DNA of 64,000 bases from the NCBI GenBank assembly GCA_033002965.1, contig JAURVB010014399.1, positions 62,001 to 126,000 on the forward strand, written 5' to 3'. This document shows, piece after piece, positions 11,541-22,990 of this stretch (position 1 is the stretch's first letter; every line of letters starts with the position of its first letter). A program made the translations under genes and the position numbers. This stretch comes from Piper betle. Lineage: Eukaryota; Streptophyta; Magnoliopsida; Piperales; Piperaceae. The notes beneath the pieces are model-generated. The model was not told the origin of the DNA and ran no database searches. It worked only from the letters and a program-made list of their open reading frames with translations.

Positions 11541-12106
11541 CATAGCTATAAAAATCAGAATCGAACCTTGAATTGGATTATAAAAAAGCCATTAAATTGA
11601 ACTGATTCATCAAAAGCTAGACAAGAATCGATAAAAATTTATGGGTTTTTAGTAATAAGATATATTATTTTGATGTTATAATGTGTATTGTATTTTATAG
11701 AATTTTTTCATATTTTTTAATTTTTTTAATATATAAAGTTAGTTATTATTTTTAGTTCGAGTTAGAGACGAACCAACTTTTAATTATGAGAATGTCACCA
11801 AGCATTTCTTTTCTCATGATTCTCTCTCTCTGATCACACCCCCACCGACGCCACCTACGACTGTTGTGTCGCAGTTGCCACCCCCACTCAATCCGCTCCC
11901 CCCTGCACCCCGTCCCGCACCGTCGCTGTCTCCCACCCCTCCCCCCCCCCAAAAAAAATCGCCCTTTCTTCCCTCCGCCCTCTTAAATCGGCTGATTCAC
12001 CAATCAATTTTTATTATGACCGATTAACATACTTTTTGAAGCAAAATCCTTCCAATTTAATTTAAATTGACCAATTTCGCTCAAAATTAACTGATTTTTG
12101 CAACTG
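11541..12106. mobile_element. Non-autonomous hAT-like element related to the 4.29-kb element
   Basis: Left end CATAGCTATAAAAATCAG (11541) and right end, read inward from 12106, CAGTTGCAAAAATCAG form a short inverted repeat. Flanks AATGCAAG (11533-11540) and GTTGCAAG (12107-12114) are a 6-of-8 target duplication. Subterminal GAATCGA/ACTGATT motifs resemble those of the large hAT element. The middle carries an AT-rich stretch, then a CGAG...GACGAACC module (about 11745-11800), then a C-rich tract (11815-11985). No coding capacity. Confidence 0.6.
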
Positions 12107-12546
12107 GTTGCAAGTAAACAGAGTATATTAATATTTTCCGTATAAAGCCAATATAGGCAACTATATTATGTTCAACCAGAGAGGATTCATCAACATTAAG
12201 ACATCGATGAATCATATGCAGGATTAGCTAATATACGTGCTAAACTGTTACATGAATGAGGTGACCATCACGTACAGTTTATTTTTTCATGATATAGAAT
12301 TGTTTAATTAGATCCATTTTTTCATGGATAGAAAGTCATACATTTAGTGTCTGCTTGTTAATAACTTCCACAAGTATTACACAATATAAATAAAAGGGCA
12401 TCCATTTAAATTTTATGGCAAAGCATAATATTGCCCTTCACAAACCTTCAACCTCAAATAATTGGGAATCATCTCCTCGATTTTTACCGCACTCCCCTAT
12501 CTTCACAAAATTACCTTTTGAACATATAAGCTATAAAACTTATGTT
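12107..12546. other. AT-rich spacer
   Basis: No gene or repeat beyond simple AT richness was recognised. Confidence 0.5.
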
Positions 12547-12554
12547 GTGACTCA

Positions 12555-13201
12555 TAGGGGTGCTAATTGAGCGAGCGAGCCGAGCTCGACATGTGTTCGA
12601 GCTCGGCTCGAATAGTTCGAAACTCGTTCGAACTCGACTCGAGATCGAACGAGTTTTGAACATACATGCTCGAGTTCGACTCGAATATCTTTTATGTGTT
12701 CGAGCTCGACTCGAGCTCGAATATACTTAAACTGCTTAATTTTTATGAGCTCGTTCGCCAGCTCGTTCGTTAGCTCGAAACCAGCTCGATTAAAAGTCAA
12801 AAGTCAAAAGTACTTCACTTAAAAAAATGAGGCCAATGTGGTTTGAACCCACAACCTTGAAGTCATCAAGGTGAATACTTACCATCTCAACTATCTTGCT
12901 TCTTTGTTATTATATTACATATATATATATATAATATATTATATTATAATATAATATAAAGACTATATTATTATATTATTTTATCGAGTCGAGTTCGAAT
13001 CGAGCTACGAGTCGAGTTCGAGTCGATTTCGAGTTATAACCGAGTCGAGTCGAGTCGAACACGACCTTGCTCAAGCTCGGCTCGTAAGATTCGAGTTCGA
13101 GTCGAGTTCGAGTCGAGCATTTAAATGTCGAGTTTCGAGTCGAGTCAAGCCGAGCCGAACGCTAAATGCTCACGAGCTGGCTCGCTCAATTAGCAACCCT
13201 A
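12555..13201. mobile_element. Non-autonomous hAT element (647 bp) rich in CTCGAG/GAGCTCG motifs
   Basis: Terminal inverted repeat TAGGGGTGCTAATTGAGCGA (left) against TAGGGTTGCTAATTGAGCGA (right, reverse complement), flanked by a perfect 8-bp duplication GTGACTCA (12547-12554 and 13202-13209). Both halves consist of dozens of overlapping GAGCTCG, TTCGAGT and ACTCGA motifs, which act as subterminal repeats in hAT elements. The centre holds a tRNA-like sequence and a short AT tract. No transposase. Confidence 0.88.
12828..12899 (-). other. tRNA-like sequence inside the hAT element
   Basis: Read on the minus strand it has an A-box-like TAGTTGAGATGGTAAG (12893-12878), a central stem-like CACCTTGATGACTTCAAGG, and a T-arm/B-box GTGGGTTCAAACCAC (12852-12838) with spacing near that of a tRNA. 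The acceptor stem is poorly paired, so a functional tRNA is unlikely. A captured tRNA pseudogene or a SINE head are both possible. Confidence 0.55.
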
Positions 13202-13209
13202 GTGACTCA

Positions 13210-14674
13210 CATATGAACTATTACTTCCCAATCCTATAATTTTGAACCAAAAAGCCCTTACCAGAGGGCATTTTAAAAAATATGTATGATTGTTTCATTC
13301 TCAATTCCACAAGAAACATTTACTCTTCACGACAATATTTATAGAACTCAAGCAATCGGCACAGCTGTAAGACATATTGTAAGTAATTTTCCATTCCAAT
13401 ATCATATAATAGCCTACTAGGTATTTTTTTGCTTTCACTAAAGAGTCCAGTTCACACCTGTTCATTACTCTTGTGAAATTGTTGCACCAAGAAGACTCCA
13501 CTAGAGACCTAAATTGAAGATGTAAAATATATGCATTGGTACATTCGTAAACGATCACCACCCTCTACCTTTATCGTAAAGCCAATATTGAAATTTTGTT
13601 ATCAAAAAATGAATTAGTCATGTCATCGTAAAGCATGCATTCATCCGTGCAACAATAGTAAACATCAAAGAATATATTTCGATATTTATTAATGTTTTCT
13701 TTCTGGGTAAAAGAATTCTATATTTCCATTTATAAAACGCCGAAATAGAATAACATGTGATCATAGCTAATAGTTAACTAGTTTAATTTAATAAAGCAGC
13801 ATCAGCCAATCTGCATCCAGATTGATGGGAAACAGCCCATTAATCTTATGTGTCAACAAGGCTAGTCAAACATGTATACTAAATTGTATATTATATTGTA
13901 TAATATAAAAAATCCATTAAATAATCTCATGTGAAGCGTCGCGGAATCAAAATTTTGCAACTACACGTGCGCAAACACTCCCCGGTGAATCGGACAATAT
14001 CAATAAACATCGTCATATTAATTGCACAAATATATTTACAACAAAAAAATATGATAAACTACATTTATGATTATTTTCTCTTATAAAACATCTCTTTGCG
14101 TTAAAAACAAATTAAATTATTGAAATTAGTGAATTAGATAGTTTCAAACTCCAACCCGAGCAACCCATTATATTTTTGGCGTCTCGTTTGGCCGAACATT
14201 CAAAATGAGAGAAAATTTTTATCCTCGCACACTAAAATATGAACCTAGTTCAAAAGTATACAGCGTAGGTTCAGTGCTCGGCTAGCGTTGACCACTAATT
14301 GCTTGGTTTCTAAATATTAACCTAGTTCAAGAAGTGCAATTAAGGGATGCGACTAATTAAAATTTTTTCAAACATACACGTGGTTGCATTGTAGCGCTCG
14401 ATTGTGCACGGTCTCACTTGATTTTGAGACGCAATTGGTCTTACTTGGGTGGTGGTAGATGTTAGTCGAATCAGAGAGCAGCCGCCGTTTTATCTTATTG
14501 CCGGTATTCCTTTTATTTCCGAGAACTTTCGCAAGCACAATAAATATTCTTCTACCTTCAACTTCTCCAACATAAATCCACATCTCCGACTTTGAAGAAC
14601 CTACCATGGCCGCCAATATGCACTTTTGACCCTCTGCCAGCAATCTTTGATCCTACACAGTAGGCTTCGTTTAG
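13210..14674. other. AT-rich spacer upstream of the BAHD gene
   Basis: No gene supported. The distal part is AT-rich spacer; the last few hundred bp are the presumed promoter of the acyltransferase. Confidence 0.5.
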
Positions 14675-14684
14675 TATATAAATA
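14675..14684 (+). promoter_or_regulatory. TATA box of the BAHD gene
   Basis: TATATAAATA, 119 bp before the ATG and followed by a CT-rich leader (14704-14750). Position and context fit a plant core promoter with transcription start near 14705. Confidence 0.6.
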
Positions 14685-14802
14685 GCTATATACCATGATC
14701 TTATCTTCCAAGCAAACCACCAACTCCAAGCTTTCTCTTCTCATCTCTTAGCTACCGATACCCGGCAAGAGAAGCGTTCACCATCCATACTAGAGTGTCG
14801 CA

Positions 14803-16110
14803 ATGGAGGTGGAGATCGTTAGCAGCGAGCTCTTGAAGCCAACCATTGCCCAACCACCGAACGCCGCCATCCCTCTCAATATCTTCGATAAGGCCACCTT
14901 CAACATCCAAGTCCCCATGATCTACGTTGGCCGCACACCCATGCCTCCAATAGCCGCCCTCAGAGAAGGCCTGGCCAAGGCCCTCAACGACTTCCCCGTC
15001 CTCGCCGGCCGCATCGGCGTCGACCAGCAGTCTCGCCCGGCCATCCTCCTGAACGACGCCGGCATCCGCCTCAACGTCGCCCGCGTCAATGCCGACATGG
15101 AGGAGCTGTTCCCGGTCTACCCGGCCGACAGGATGACGCCACTCCACCCTTGCATTGAAGACATAGACGAGCTGTTCTTGGTGCAGCTCAACCAGTTCAA
15201 GTGCGGCGGGGTGGTCATCGGCCTCTCCATCCACCACCGGGCCGGCGACGGCCAGTCCACGAGCAACTTCCTCGTTGCGTGGTCGCAGATAGTCCGGGGG
15301 CTCGCCGTCGACCCCATGCCTAACCACGACCGGACCGCCATCGCCGCCCCGAGAAGGCATCTCAACGTCGAGTTCAACCATAAGGACATCGAGTTCAGAA
15401 ACGACCCATCTCCACCACCCACGATCGACTCCTCGGTCGACCCAATCGAAAACGTCATTGCCCATTATTCTGTACAAGACATCAAATCGTTGAAATCGAC
15501 CGCAGAACGATCAGATCAGGGGAGAAAGGCCACTACATTCGAGTGTGTGCTAGCAGACATTTGGAAGAAGATCACAATTGCAAGGAAGATCAAGGGAGAC
15601 GAGCTCACCCATGTAAGAATAGCAGTTACCGGCCGGTCTAGAATCCAACAAGTACCCATGGAGTACTTCGGAAACATTGTACTATGGGCACACCCAACAC
15701 TCAAAGCCAAGGACCTGGTCTCTAGCAGCCTCGCCTCTGTCACAAAAGCCATCCGAAACTCTGTTTCTCAGATCGATGACAGATACTTCCAATCGTTCAA
15801 GGACTTTGGAGCAGTCGTAAAACCAGACGAGGACCTAGTGGAGGCTGCGCCGGACATTGCCGACTCTTTGAGCCCCCATGTGGAGATCGATAGCTGGTTG
15901 AGGCTTCAATTCCATGAGATCGATTTTGGGAGCGGAGCGCCTCATGCTTTCATTCCGGCATGCCTGCCCATTGAGGGATTGATGATCTTCTTGGCGTCTT
16001 GCACCGAGAAGGGTGCTGCCGACGTGGTGGTTGCTCTTCACAAGAGCACTGTGCCTTATTTTAGGCAGATTGAGAGCGCAATGAAGGTGAAGCCAATAAG
16101 CAAATTGTAA
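14803..16110 (+). CDS. BAHD acyltransferase, agmatine/tryptamine hydroxycinnamoyl-transferase type
   Basis: A 435-residue single-exon enzyme of the cytosolic BAHD family, which moves an acyl group from a CoA thioester to an amine or alcohol. The catalytic HxxxD motif is His145-Arg-Ala-Gly-Asp149 within IHHRAGDG. The structural DFGWG motif is present as DFGSG at 374-378. Other family marks are FPVLAGRI (64-71), FGNIVLWAHP near 289-298 and LPIEGLMIF near 390. The N-terminus (MEVEIVSSELLKP, IPLNIFDKATF) and the C-terminal blocks resemble agmatine coumaroyltransferase and rice tryptamine benzoyltransferase, so an amine acceptor and a phenolamide product are likely. The exact substrate cannot be read from sequence. 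Trp-to-Ser in DFGWG is within the variation seen in this clade. Reading frame is fully open and the length normal, so I judge it functional. Confidence 0.92.
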   Translation: MEVEIVSSELLKPTIAQPPNAAIPLNIFDKATFNIQVPMIYVGRTPMPPIAALREGLAKALNDFPVLAGRIGVDQQSRPAILLNDAGIRLNVARVNADMEELFPVYPADRMTPLHPCIEDIDELFLVQLNQFKCGGVVIGLSIHHRAGDGQSTSNFLVAWSQIVRGLAVDPMPNHDRTAIAAPRRHLNVEFNHKDIEFRNDPSPPPTIDSSVDPIENVIAHYSVQDIKSLKSTAERSDQGRKATTFECVLADIWKKITIARKIKGDELTHVRIAVTGRSRIQQVPMEYFGNIVLWAHPTLKAKDLVSSSLASVTKAIRNSVSQIDDRYFQSFKDFGAVVKPDEDLVEAAPDIADSLSPHVEIDSWLRLQFHEIDFGSGAPHAFIPACLPIEGLMIFLASCTEKGAADVVVALHKSTVPYFRQIESAMKVKPISKL

Positions 16111-18837
16111 AATACTATTTTTTAAGTCTGCTTGTCGTGCCACAGGCATTATTGGTTTCTTATAATTTTTTGTTTTCATATATACAATATATGATTCATT
16201 TGATGCAACTGTGCTGTGCACGTTAATTATAGATGATTCTCATCTACTGTCTGTTTCAAAGTAAAAAGGTTTCTTGCATCCCTTTAATTATAGGTTTTTT
16301 TATCAATAAACTATTTCTAAAAAAAAACTAATTAACAACAAAATTGTGATTTTTCTAACAACAACAAAATTAAGATTCAAAGTAGTCACAAAATTAATTT
16401 TTTAATCTCCAAAAATCATAATAAATTTTCTAACTAACAATAAAATTAAGATTCAAGCAAATATTGAATCCATTAAATCACAAAATTAATTTCTTAAGAC
16501 ATATACAAAAATATATAACTAATAACAACAAAATTCTATTATTCTTAAATCTGTTTAATAAAATAAGTTTATCTTAATATTTTTTCAATAAATCAATCTA
16601 TACAATGTTCGCACATTGTGCGGCAACCTTAGCTAGTTATCTATATACGACTAGGGGTTTTAGGGTTTTAGTGTAGGTTTTGATCAATTAATAATTATGA
16701 AGTATGAACAGTCAAACCCGAAGCAATGCCCGAAGAAGCAAGATAACCCGGCTTGGATTGAGCTTAGACCGAACCTTATTCAACCGGGTCGGATAATTCA
16801 AAAATAATAATAGTAGATTGTTCCGGTCCACATGGATTATTTCTCGTAGTTCTACAATAAACCCAAAGAAAAATGTAAGGGAGAACTTCCTTTGGATGAT
16901 AAAAAGCACGAAGGAGATTTTTTAAGATAACCATTTTGCCTTAAGTCATCGACCCAGACTCCCAACCAAGTTTTTTGGTTTTTTTCAAAGCCTCCCTACC
17001 AAGTATTCCTTCACCGATTGAAGAGAGGATTCCTCCAAAGTTGGGTTCGTTCAGTCGGTTTCCTCTTGTCCACTGCATGATGAAACAAATTTTTATAACA
17101 TTTCAGAGATTTGAAAAAATAAAAGGCGGTGGTGTTGTTGTTTCCCTCCGGCTAATTACACTTTTTCAAGAATTGGCTTGTGGTCATGATATTGATATTC
17201 TCCAGGAATCGTAAAAGTGCAATGGTAAGATTTTTGAGTACAACAGGGCATTGGTATTGTTATTTGGGAAAACCATATACAAAGGACAATTCTATATATA
17301 ATTTCATAATAATCAAGTGTATTTTCTAGCAACTAATAATTTTCTTTTTTTTCTTTTGCAAATGCTAAATTGGCAACCCTTTCCTATTTGAACTATAGCT
17401 TATAAGATATTCTAAATAATTAGTCTAGTTAATTTTATATTTAACTCAATACCTACAGTGGAAAGATTTAATATATTAGTAAAAATATTTATAATTTGTA
17501 AATTATTTAACTACTTTTAAAAAAATTACTAAGCCTATTAATACATACTAATAGCTTGGCTGTTATAGCTAATATCATAGTCAACCCAAAAATCGTGCTA
17601 AATGAAAAGGTTTTTGTCTAGATATAAATTTAGAGTCATAAAAAGAAATTATAGGATAATTTTTTTAAAGTGAGTAGAATATAATATTCCACAATTAATT
17701 AGTTAGTCCATTTAGTATTGCATCTAACAGGTAAAATATAATTTGAGTCGAATCATTACATGTGATAATATCAAAATTAATTAATAATTATATATAATGG
17801 TGAGTTAAACCAAATGTGGGCTAGGGCTAAAGTGTTAGATGCAAATTTGGGTGTAATAATATTAAGGATAAATTTTATAAGGTTTGTGGATTGTGATAGT
17901 CTCAACATTATTCCACATTTAATCCTTAATAAGGTAGGATTTAATTTATTAGTTGAGATAGTTTATAAATCTTTAACATGAGTTAATATCAATATCGGTT
18001 CTTAAAAAATGATTTCAGCCACGCTTCGCCCTTCAAGTTATATTTATAGGGTTGAGTTATTACATATTTCACTCTTGAAATCAAGCCCACAAGTAATTAC
18101 ACTTTAATATCTCCAGGTTCAAATTAAGAGCATCTACACCCGGGTCCCAGCCCAGTGCCTCAAAAGTCAAGTGGGGAACCCAACAAATGGGCTAGGCTCC
18201 AGGCCATCCACCCAATAGATAAGCTAAGGTAAAATGGAGAAGATACTTTTTCTTCGTTACCAAAAGCGGGAAGCCTATATAAAAAGACATTTAACAAATA
18301 TATATTATCAACAATGAGGGTAAAATATTCCACATCTCCTAAGAAAAAATGTACTTTTTGACATTTCTTTATACTTAAGGTCTGGTATGTACATTTTATT
18401 TTTATTTTGTGTGTGAAAATTTAATACAAAAGCTAAATATGTAATATTACTTTTTTATAATTTTTATTTTTACTTGCCACCCTCTCCCACTATTTATTTA
18501 TTTATTTTTATTTTTTAGAAAAATACCACATTTAAATTTAAAATTATTATGTTAATATAATACATAAAATATAATTTTAAATATCATATCATATGATTGT
18601 ACTTTATATATAAGATATCGCCGTCAAATTATACACATTTTAAATATTTTACCCAATTTTTTGATTAAAAAATAATATAAAATTTGGTTTGTTGTTGAAA
18701 ATCATGATATTCTAACGAGTATTAAATGAAGTATCGGTGATAAAAAAATATTTTTAATATTTAATAAAATATTTTCTTTATAATAATTTTAAAATTTGAT
18801 TAAATTTATATATACCCTTACCTATATAAATCGGTAA
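16111..18837. other. AT-rich spacer
   Basis: Contains diverged repeats of AACAACAAAATTAAGATTCAA-like sequence (16325-16530), a probable Helitron end at 16637, a telomere-motif stretch GGGTTTTAGGGTTTTAG (16655-16671), and near 18131 the segment GAGCATCTACACCCGGGTCC that resembles a MITE terminus but has no recognised partner. No gene supported. Confidence 0.5.
16610..16637 (+). mobile_element. Probable Helitron 3' terminus
   Basis: A perfect palindrome CGCACATTGTGCG (16610-16622), then 10 bp, then CTAG|T (16633-16637). Plant Helitrons end in a short hairpin about 10-12 bp before CTRR and insert before T. The 5' end (TC) was not located, so element length is unknown. Confidence 0.5.
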
Positions 18838-18899
18838 TTGACTAGGTATTTAAAATTATGGTATAAAATATTTTATGAATGCATTAATACGGGGATTAT

Positions 18900-19095
18900 A
18901 ACTCTTGGTCAGCCCGAGGAGGACGAAACAGTGCCCTTGCCCCTTCGCTTCTCCCAGCCGAGCTCGCCGTGCCGGCCCCGCGACAAGCCTTCGGCGGATC
19001 CCCTACCGTCCTCTTTTGCTCGTCAGAGCACCGCCCAACGGCTACTTCGCCGCCGCCGCCGTCGTCTCGTGTTGCCCTAGGGGAGAAGCGGCGAA
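18900..19095 (+). other. GC-rich leader of the PP6-like pseudogene
   Basis: GC-rich sequence with CCG/GCC runs just before the ATG. It contrasts sharply with the AT-rich spacer to its left and looks like the 5' untranslated region of the ancestral gene. Confidence 0.45.
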
Positions 19096-22000
19096 ATGAT
19101 GGGTCTGGACCAGTGGATTTCTAAGGTCAAGGAAGGGCAGCATTTGGCCGAGGACGAGCTCCAACTTCTCTGCGAATACGTAAATTTCCCTTCTTTCTTG
19201 TCTATTTCCTTGCTTTCTTTCGCTTATCGCTGCCAAGGCCACCCCTCGGGCTTCTTGATATCGTTCTTACTTTTGGTAGTTACTTTTTCTTTCTTTTTTC
19301 CTCCTTTTGTGGTTTCTGTTTGAATGTTTGTAGCATTCGATTTTTTATTTGAACGAAGTGTTGTTTGTCTTCCGAGGAAGAGGATGATAGAAAATGGAAG
19401 ATTTATTGTCTTCACGGCTTCTTATTTGAACTCATGTGTGCATTTATTGAATGCTCTGCGAATCATGATAAATTTAGACCGGGTGCTGTTATTACTGGTG
19501 GCATTTTGTTCACCTTGACTCTCAGGTTTTAAAAAGGGCAATGAACACTATATTTTTTATGCATATTCAATGTTGATTCTTATTGTGTTAGTTCGTTTTC
19601 TTTATTTGGGAATAAAGCCTCCAGATGTAGTACTTCAGATAATAGTATTCATTGTTTCGCGTGTGTCGTATGAACTTATGAACTGTGACATTAGTGTCAT
19701 CCACTTAATCGGAACATTTGAAATGTATTAGGTCAAGGATATACTCATTGAAGAATCAAATGTACAGCCTGTTAATAGTTCTGTCACTGTTTGCGGTGAC
19801 ATAAATGGGCACTTTGATGATCTGATGAAATTGTTTCAAACAGGAGGTCACGCCCAATTATATTTCTTGGTAACGATACACTTACTTTTGTTCCTTTTTT
19901 TGCTTAAGAAATGTTTGTCATGTGTTGGGCAAACTCCAGATTTTAATTTTGCAGTATACAATTGACAGGGTGATTTTGTTGATCGTGGATGCAATAGCCT
20001 GGAAGTGTTTACCATTCTTTTGCTTCTTAAAGCAAGGTGCATGCTTTTGTTTCTATTCAGTTACAATGGGCTTTTAGCTTGTGAAGAGACAGAGATTTCC
20101 TGTGGATATGATATTTGTTGATGATGACTTATGTTTTTAGATATTCTGCAAATATAACCTTTTTGCACGGAAACCATGAAAGCAGACAGCTAGCCCAAGT
20201 ATGTTCTTTTTCTCGTTTTGTTTTGTTGGTTTCTGTTGTCTCTTTAAATGGTGGCAATTTTAATTATGTGTAATGAGTGATCAACATAAAATCCTCTTTA
20301 ATGCATGTTGAGTGATTTAAGAAGTCTATTTTGCCTTCTTCTCATAAGAAGTAATTGTCTTAATCCACAATATTATTACTTTTTAAGAATATTTAATATA
20401 AAATTAATTTTTTTTGATAATTTTAACCTGGACCGAAGTTGAGGATTGATAGTTGTAGCAGAGGTCTTGGCACACTTCATTATGGCTACTTTTATCTGTT
20501 ATTTTAATCATCTTTTCGGGTTGTCCATGAAAGCAAAAGACAGTCCTTAGCCTTGGAGTTTCAATAGACCTTTTATAATAAAATACATTCTAAGATAATG
20601 TTACCTTTTGGCTGTGCTTATTCTAGCTGGTATTTTTTCCTGAACTTTGGTGTAGGAACTTGATTGGAGATACCTTATTGAATAGAATTATCATCTTGTA
20701 CTATTCAAGTTTGTGTAAAAGGGAGTCCTCATGATTGTGCAAGCTGTCTGCATCATGTTGTTACTTACTAGTACGCACGAGAAGAGTTGATGCTCATGGT
20801 ACATATTTACAGGAAATCAGATGTCATTGTTTTGTCATGTTTTCTTTGAGCTGATATTTTTGTAATCTTCAGGTATACGGATTTTATGACGAGTGCCAAA
20901 GCAAGTGTGGGAATGCAAATGCATGGCGATATTGTACTGATGTTTTTGATTACCTCATCTTCTCAGCAATCATAGATGGAACAGTATTCTCCGGCTCTTT
21001 CATTTTGTTTACTTATGTATTTATACATCCTTAGGATTCAAATGGGTACAGCTAAACTGCTTGACTATCTCAGTTTTATAGTGGATTTCTCCTTATTGCT
21101 TACTAGGGGCTTTGCGTTCATGGTGGTTTCTCTCCTGATGTACGAACAGTTGACCAGGTTAGGTGGACTCTTGTGCTTCTATGAGCTTCTACTAGATTAA
21201 GAATACCAGCTGTGCCATTAAACTGTAGATATTGTTTGAGGATGATAGCTGTTCACTCTACCATTTTACACCTTATATATTTGTTTATTTTTTTAAAAAT
21301 AATTTGATTTTTCTTTTTGTAGGTTTTGCTAAAGTTTTAATTTTATTTTAAGAGTTTACATTGGTCTACACGTTGTTTCTTTCTATATATTTGTACCCTG
21401 AGCACATGGAACTGGTTTTCATTTTTGTTATTCTTTTCACCCAATAGATGAGGGTCATTGAGAGGAACTGCGAGATTCCTCATGAAGGGCCTTTTTGTGA
21501 TCTAATGTGGAATGATCCTGAAGAGATTGAAACTTGGGCTGCTAGTCCTAGGGGTGCAGGGTGGCTCTATGGATCTAGAGTGACATCGAAGGTAAAGATG
21601 GTGACTTTCCGTATCCTTAAGCAATGATTGTTCTGGAATGGTCTTAATTGGCTTTGTCTCATTTGTCTTTTCCCCATGCAGTTTAATCGTATCAATAATC
21701 TGGATCTGGTTTGTCGGGCCCACCAGCTTGTGCAAGAAGGTCTTAATTACATGTTTTAAGACAAAGGCTTAGTAACTGTATGTGACGTCCTGTCTTACAT
21801 TGGTGAGTTTATAGCCTATTGGGTTATTATGTTTCAGAAATCATGCACTTGGGTTTTGACAGGTATGGTCTGCACCAAACTACTGTTACCGTTGTGGAAA
21901 CGTGGCTTCTATATTGAGCTTTAACCAGAACATGGTATGTTACTTAAAACAATTAAAATTGTTGTTAAACATGCCATATCTTGTTCAGTTGGCTATAAGT

Positions 22001-22424
22001 CTCCTGTTGTGTTAAATTTAAGTTTCTGTTGGTGTTTTTAATGGACTTGAGCATGTTTGGTTACTGATTAGTTAAGTCAAAGTATGTAGCCTGCTTCACG
22101 TGTATTTGCATATGAGGTCTTTTTGATGTGAGAGGAAATAGTGATAATCAATTACTTCAATAAACCTCTATTTTGATGGTTGTATAATGATAGTTGCTTG
22201 CATGAGATCCTGTTACAAGTCGTGGCAGTTTTTTAAACTATTTCATTTATCTAATTGAAGTTGTTAGTTTCGGAGCCTTGTATTACTTTGTCAAAATGTT
22301 TATTTCTGTTACATAAATTGTCAAGTTGATTACTTTTTGGGCAGGAGAGGTGAAATTTTTTACTGAAACTGAAGAAAACAATCAAATTAGTGGTCCGAGA
22401 ACTGGAGTGCCTTACTTTTTGTGA
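19096..22424 (+). pseudogene. FyPP: PP6 catalytic subunit (FyPP, phytochrome-associated phosphatase), non-processed pseudogene
   Basis: Ten exons with canonical introns match the 303-residue PP6-type Ser/Thr phosphatase: 19096-19179, 19732-19869, 19969-20036, 20141-20198, 20873-20983, 21107-21157, 21448-21591, 21682-21777, 21863-21934 and 22345-22424. Start (DQWISKVKEGQHL), core ([31 protein letters not shown]) and end (GPRTGVPYFL) are clear. Lesions: the metal-binding His of GDIHG is Asn (CGDING); 9 bp are missing after TGGH in exon 2; Gln after YMF is TAA (21757-21759); the last exon lacks 4 bp, giving TGA at 22351. In intact plants the enzyme dephosphorylates PIN proteins and phytochrome-linked targets. 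This copy cannot make the enzyme. Retained introns point to gene duplication and not to retroposition. Confidence 0.93.
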
Positions 22425-22528
22425 AGAAAAATGTTATTTACACTGAAGGCAATTGAAGTTATACTTGGATCATAAGAGCTCCTCGACCTGTGAAAATAGT
22501 GCAAGAAGATTGCTTCAAACATTATTGA

Positions 22529-22990
22529 CAGATGAGTTGTAAAAGTCGGAATCGAAATTGGAATCGGTTTTCCAACGAATCACTGAATCAGATCGAATCG
22601 GTCTAAATCGGTTAGGAATCAGTTTAATTAAATCGGTCTAAATTGGTCCTGTACAAAAATTTTAACATAATTAAAATCGGTGGGTTATTAGTTATATAAT
22701 ATGTCATTTTGATATTATATCATGTATTATTTTTTATGGTATTTTTTAATATTTTTTTAGATTTGTTTTGAATTATTTAAAATCAGTTATTATTTTTTAT
22801 TTTAGTCTGATTCGAGTCAAATTTTAATTACGAAAATATTACGACTGTTTTTTATTTTTTTCCCTTGTTCTCTCCCACACCCTTGCCCTTCTTCCTCGGT
22901 GGCTGTTGCCGCCCTGCCCCGCCTTCCCTTGGTTGGCCTCACCTAGCCCCCCTGCCTTATGCTACAACCCCATTTTGCGCCAACCCAAGT
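22529..22990. mobile_element. Third member of the local hAT family (right boundary uncertain)
   Basis: Starts with AGTTGTAAAAGTCGGAATCG and continues with repeated AATCGGTCTAAATCGG, closely matching the inner sequence of the right end of the 4.29-kb hAT element (GTTGCATAAATCGGAATTAG, AATCGGTCTAAATAGG, both read inward). It then passes into the same AT-rich and GAGTCAAATTTTAATTACGA module and C-rich tract seen in the 11.5-kb element. The right end was not found; 22990 is only where resemblance stops. Confidence 0.5.

Noticed and set aside
14752..15477. 241-codon minus-strand frame
   Set aside because: Shadow of the BAHD coding sequence; GC-rich third positions keep the antisense frame open.
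18131..18260. Possible MITE starting GAGCATCTACACCCGGG
   Set aside because: The start resembles common plant MITE ends, but no matching inverted end or target duplication was found within 1 kb.
20976..21200. 74-codon frame in the phosphatase pseudogene
   Set aside because: Spans an intron and the next exon in the wrong frame.
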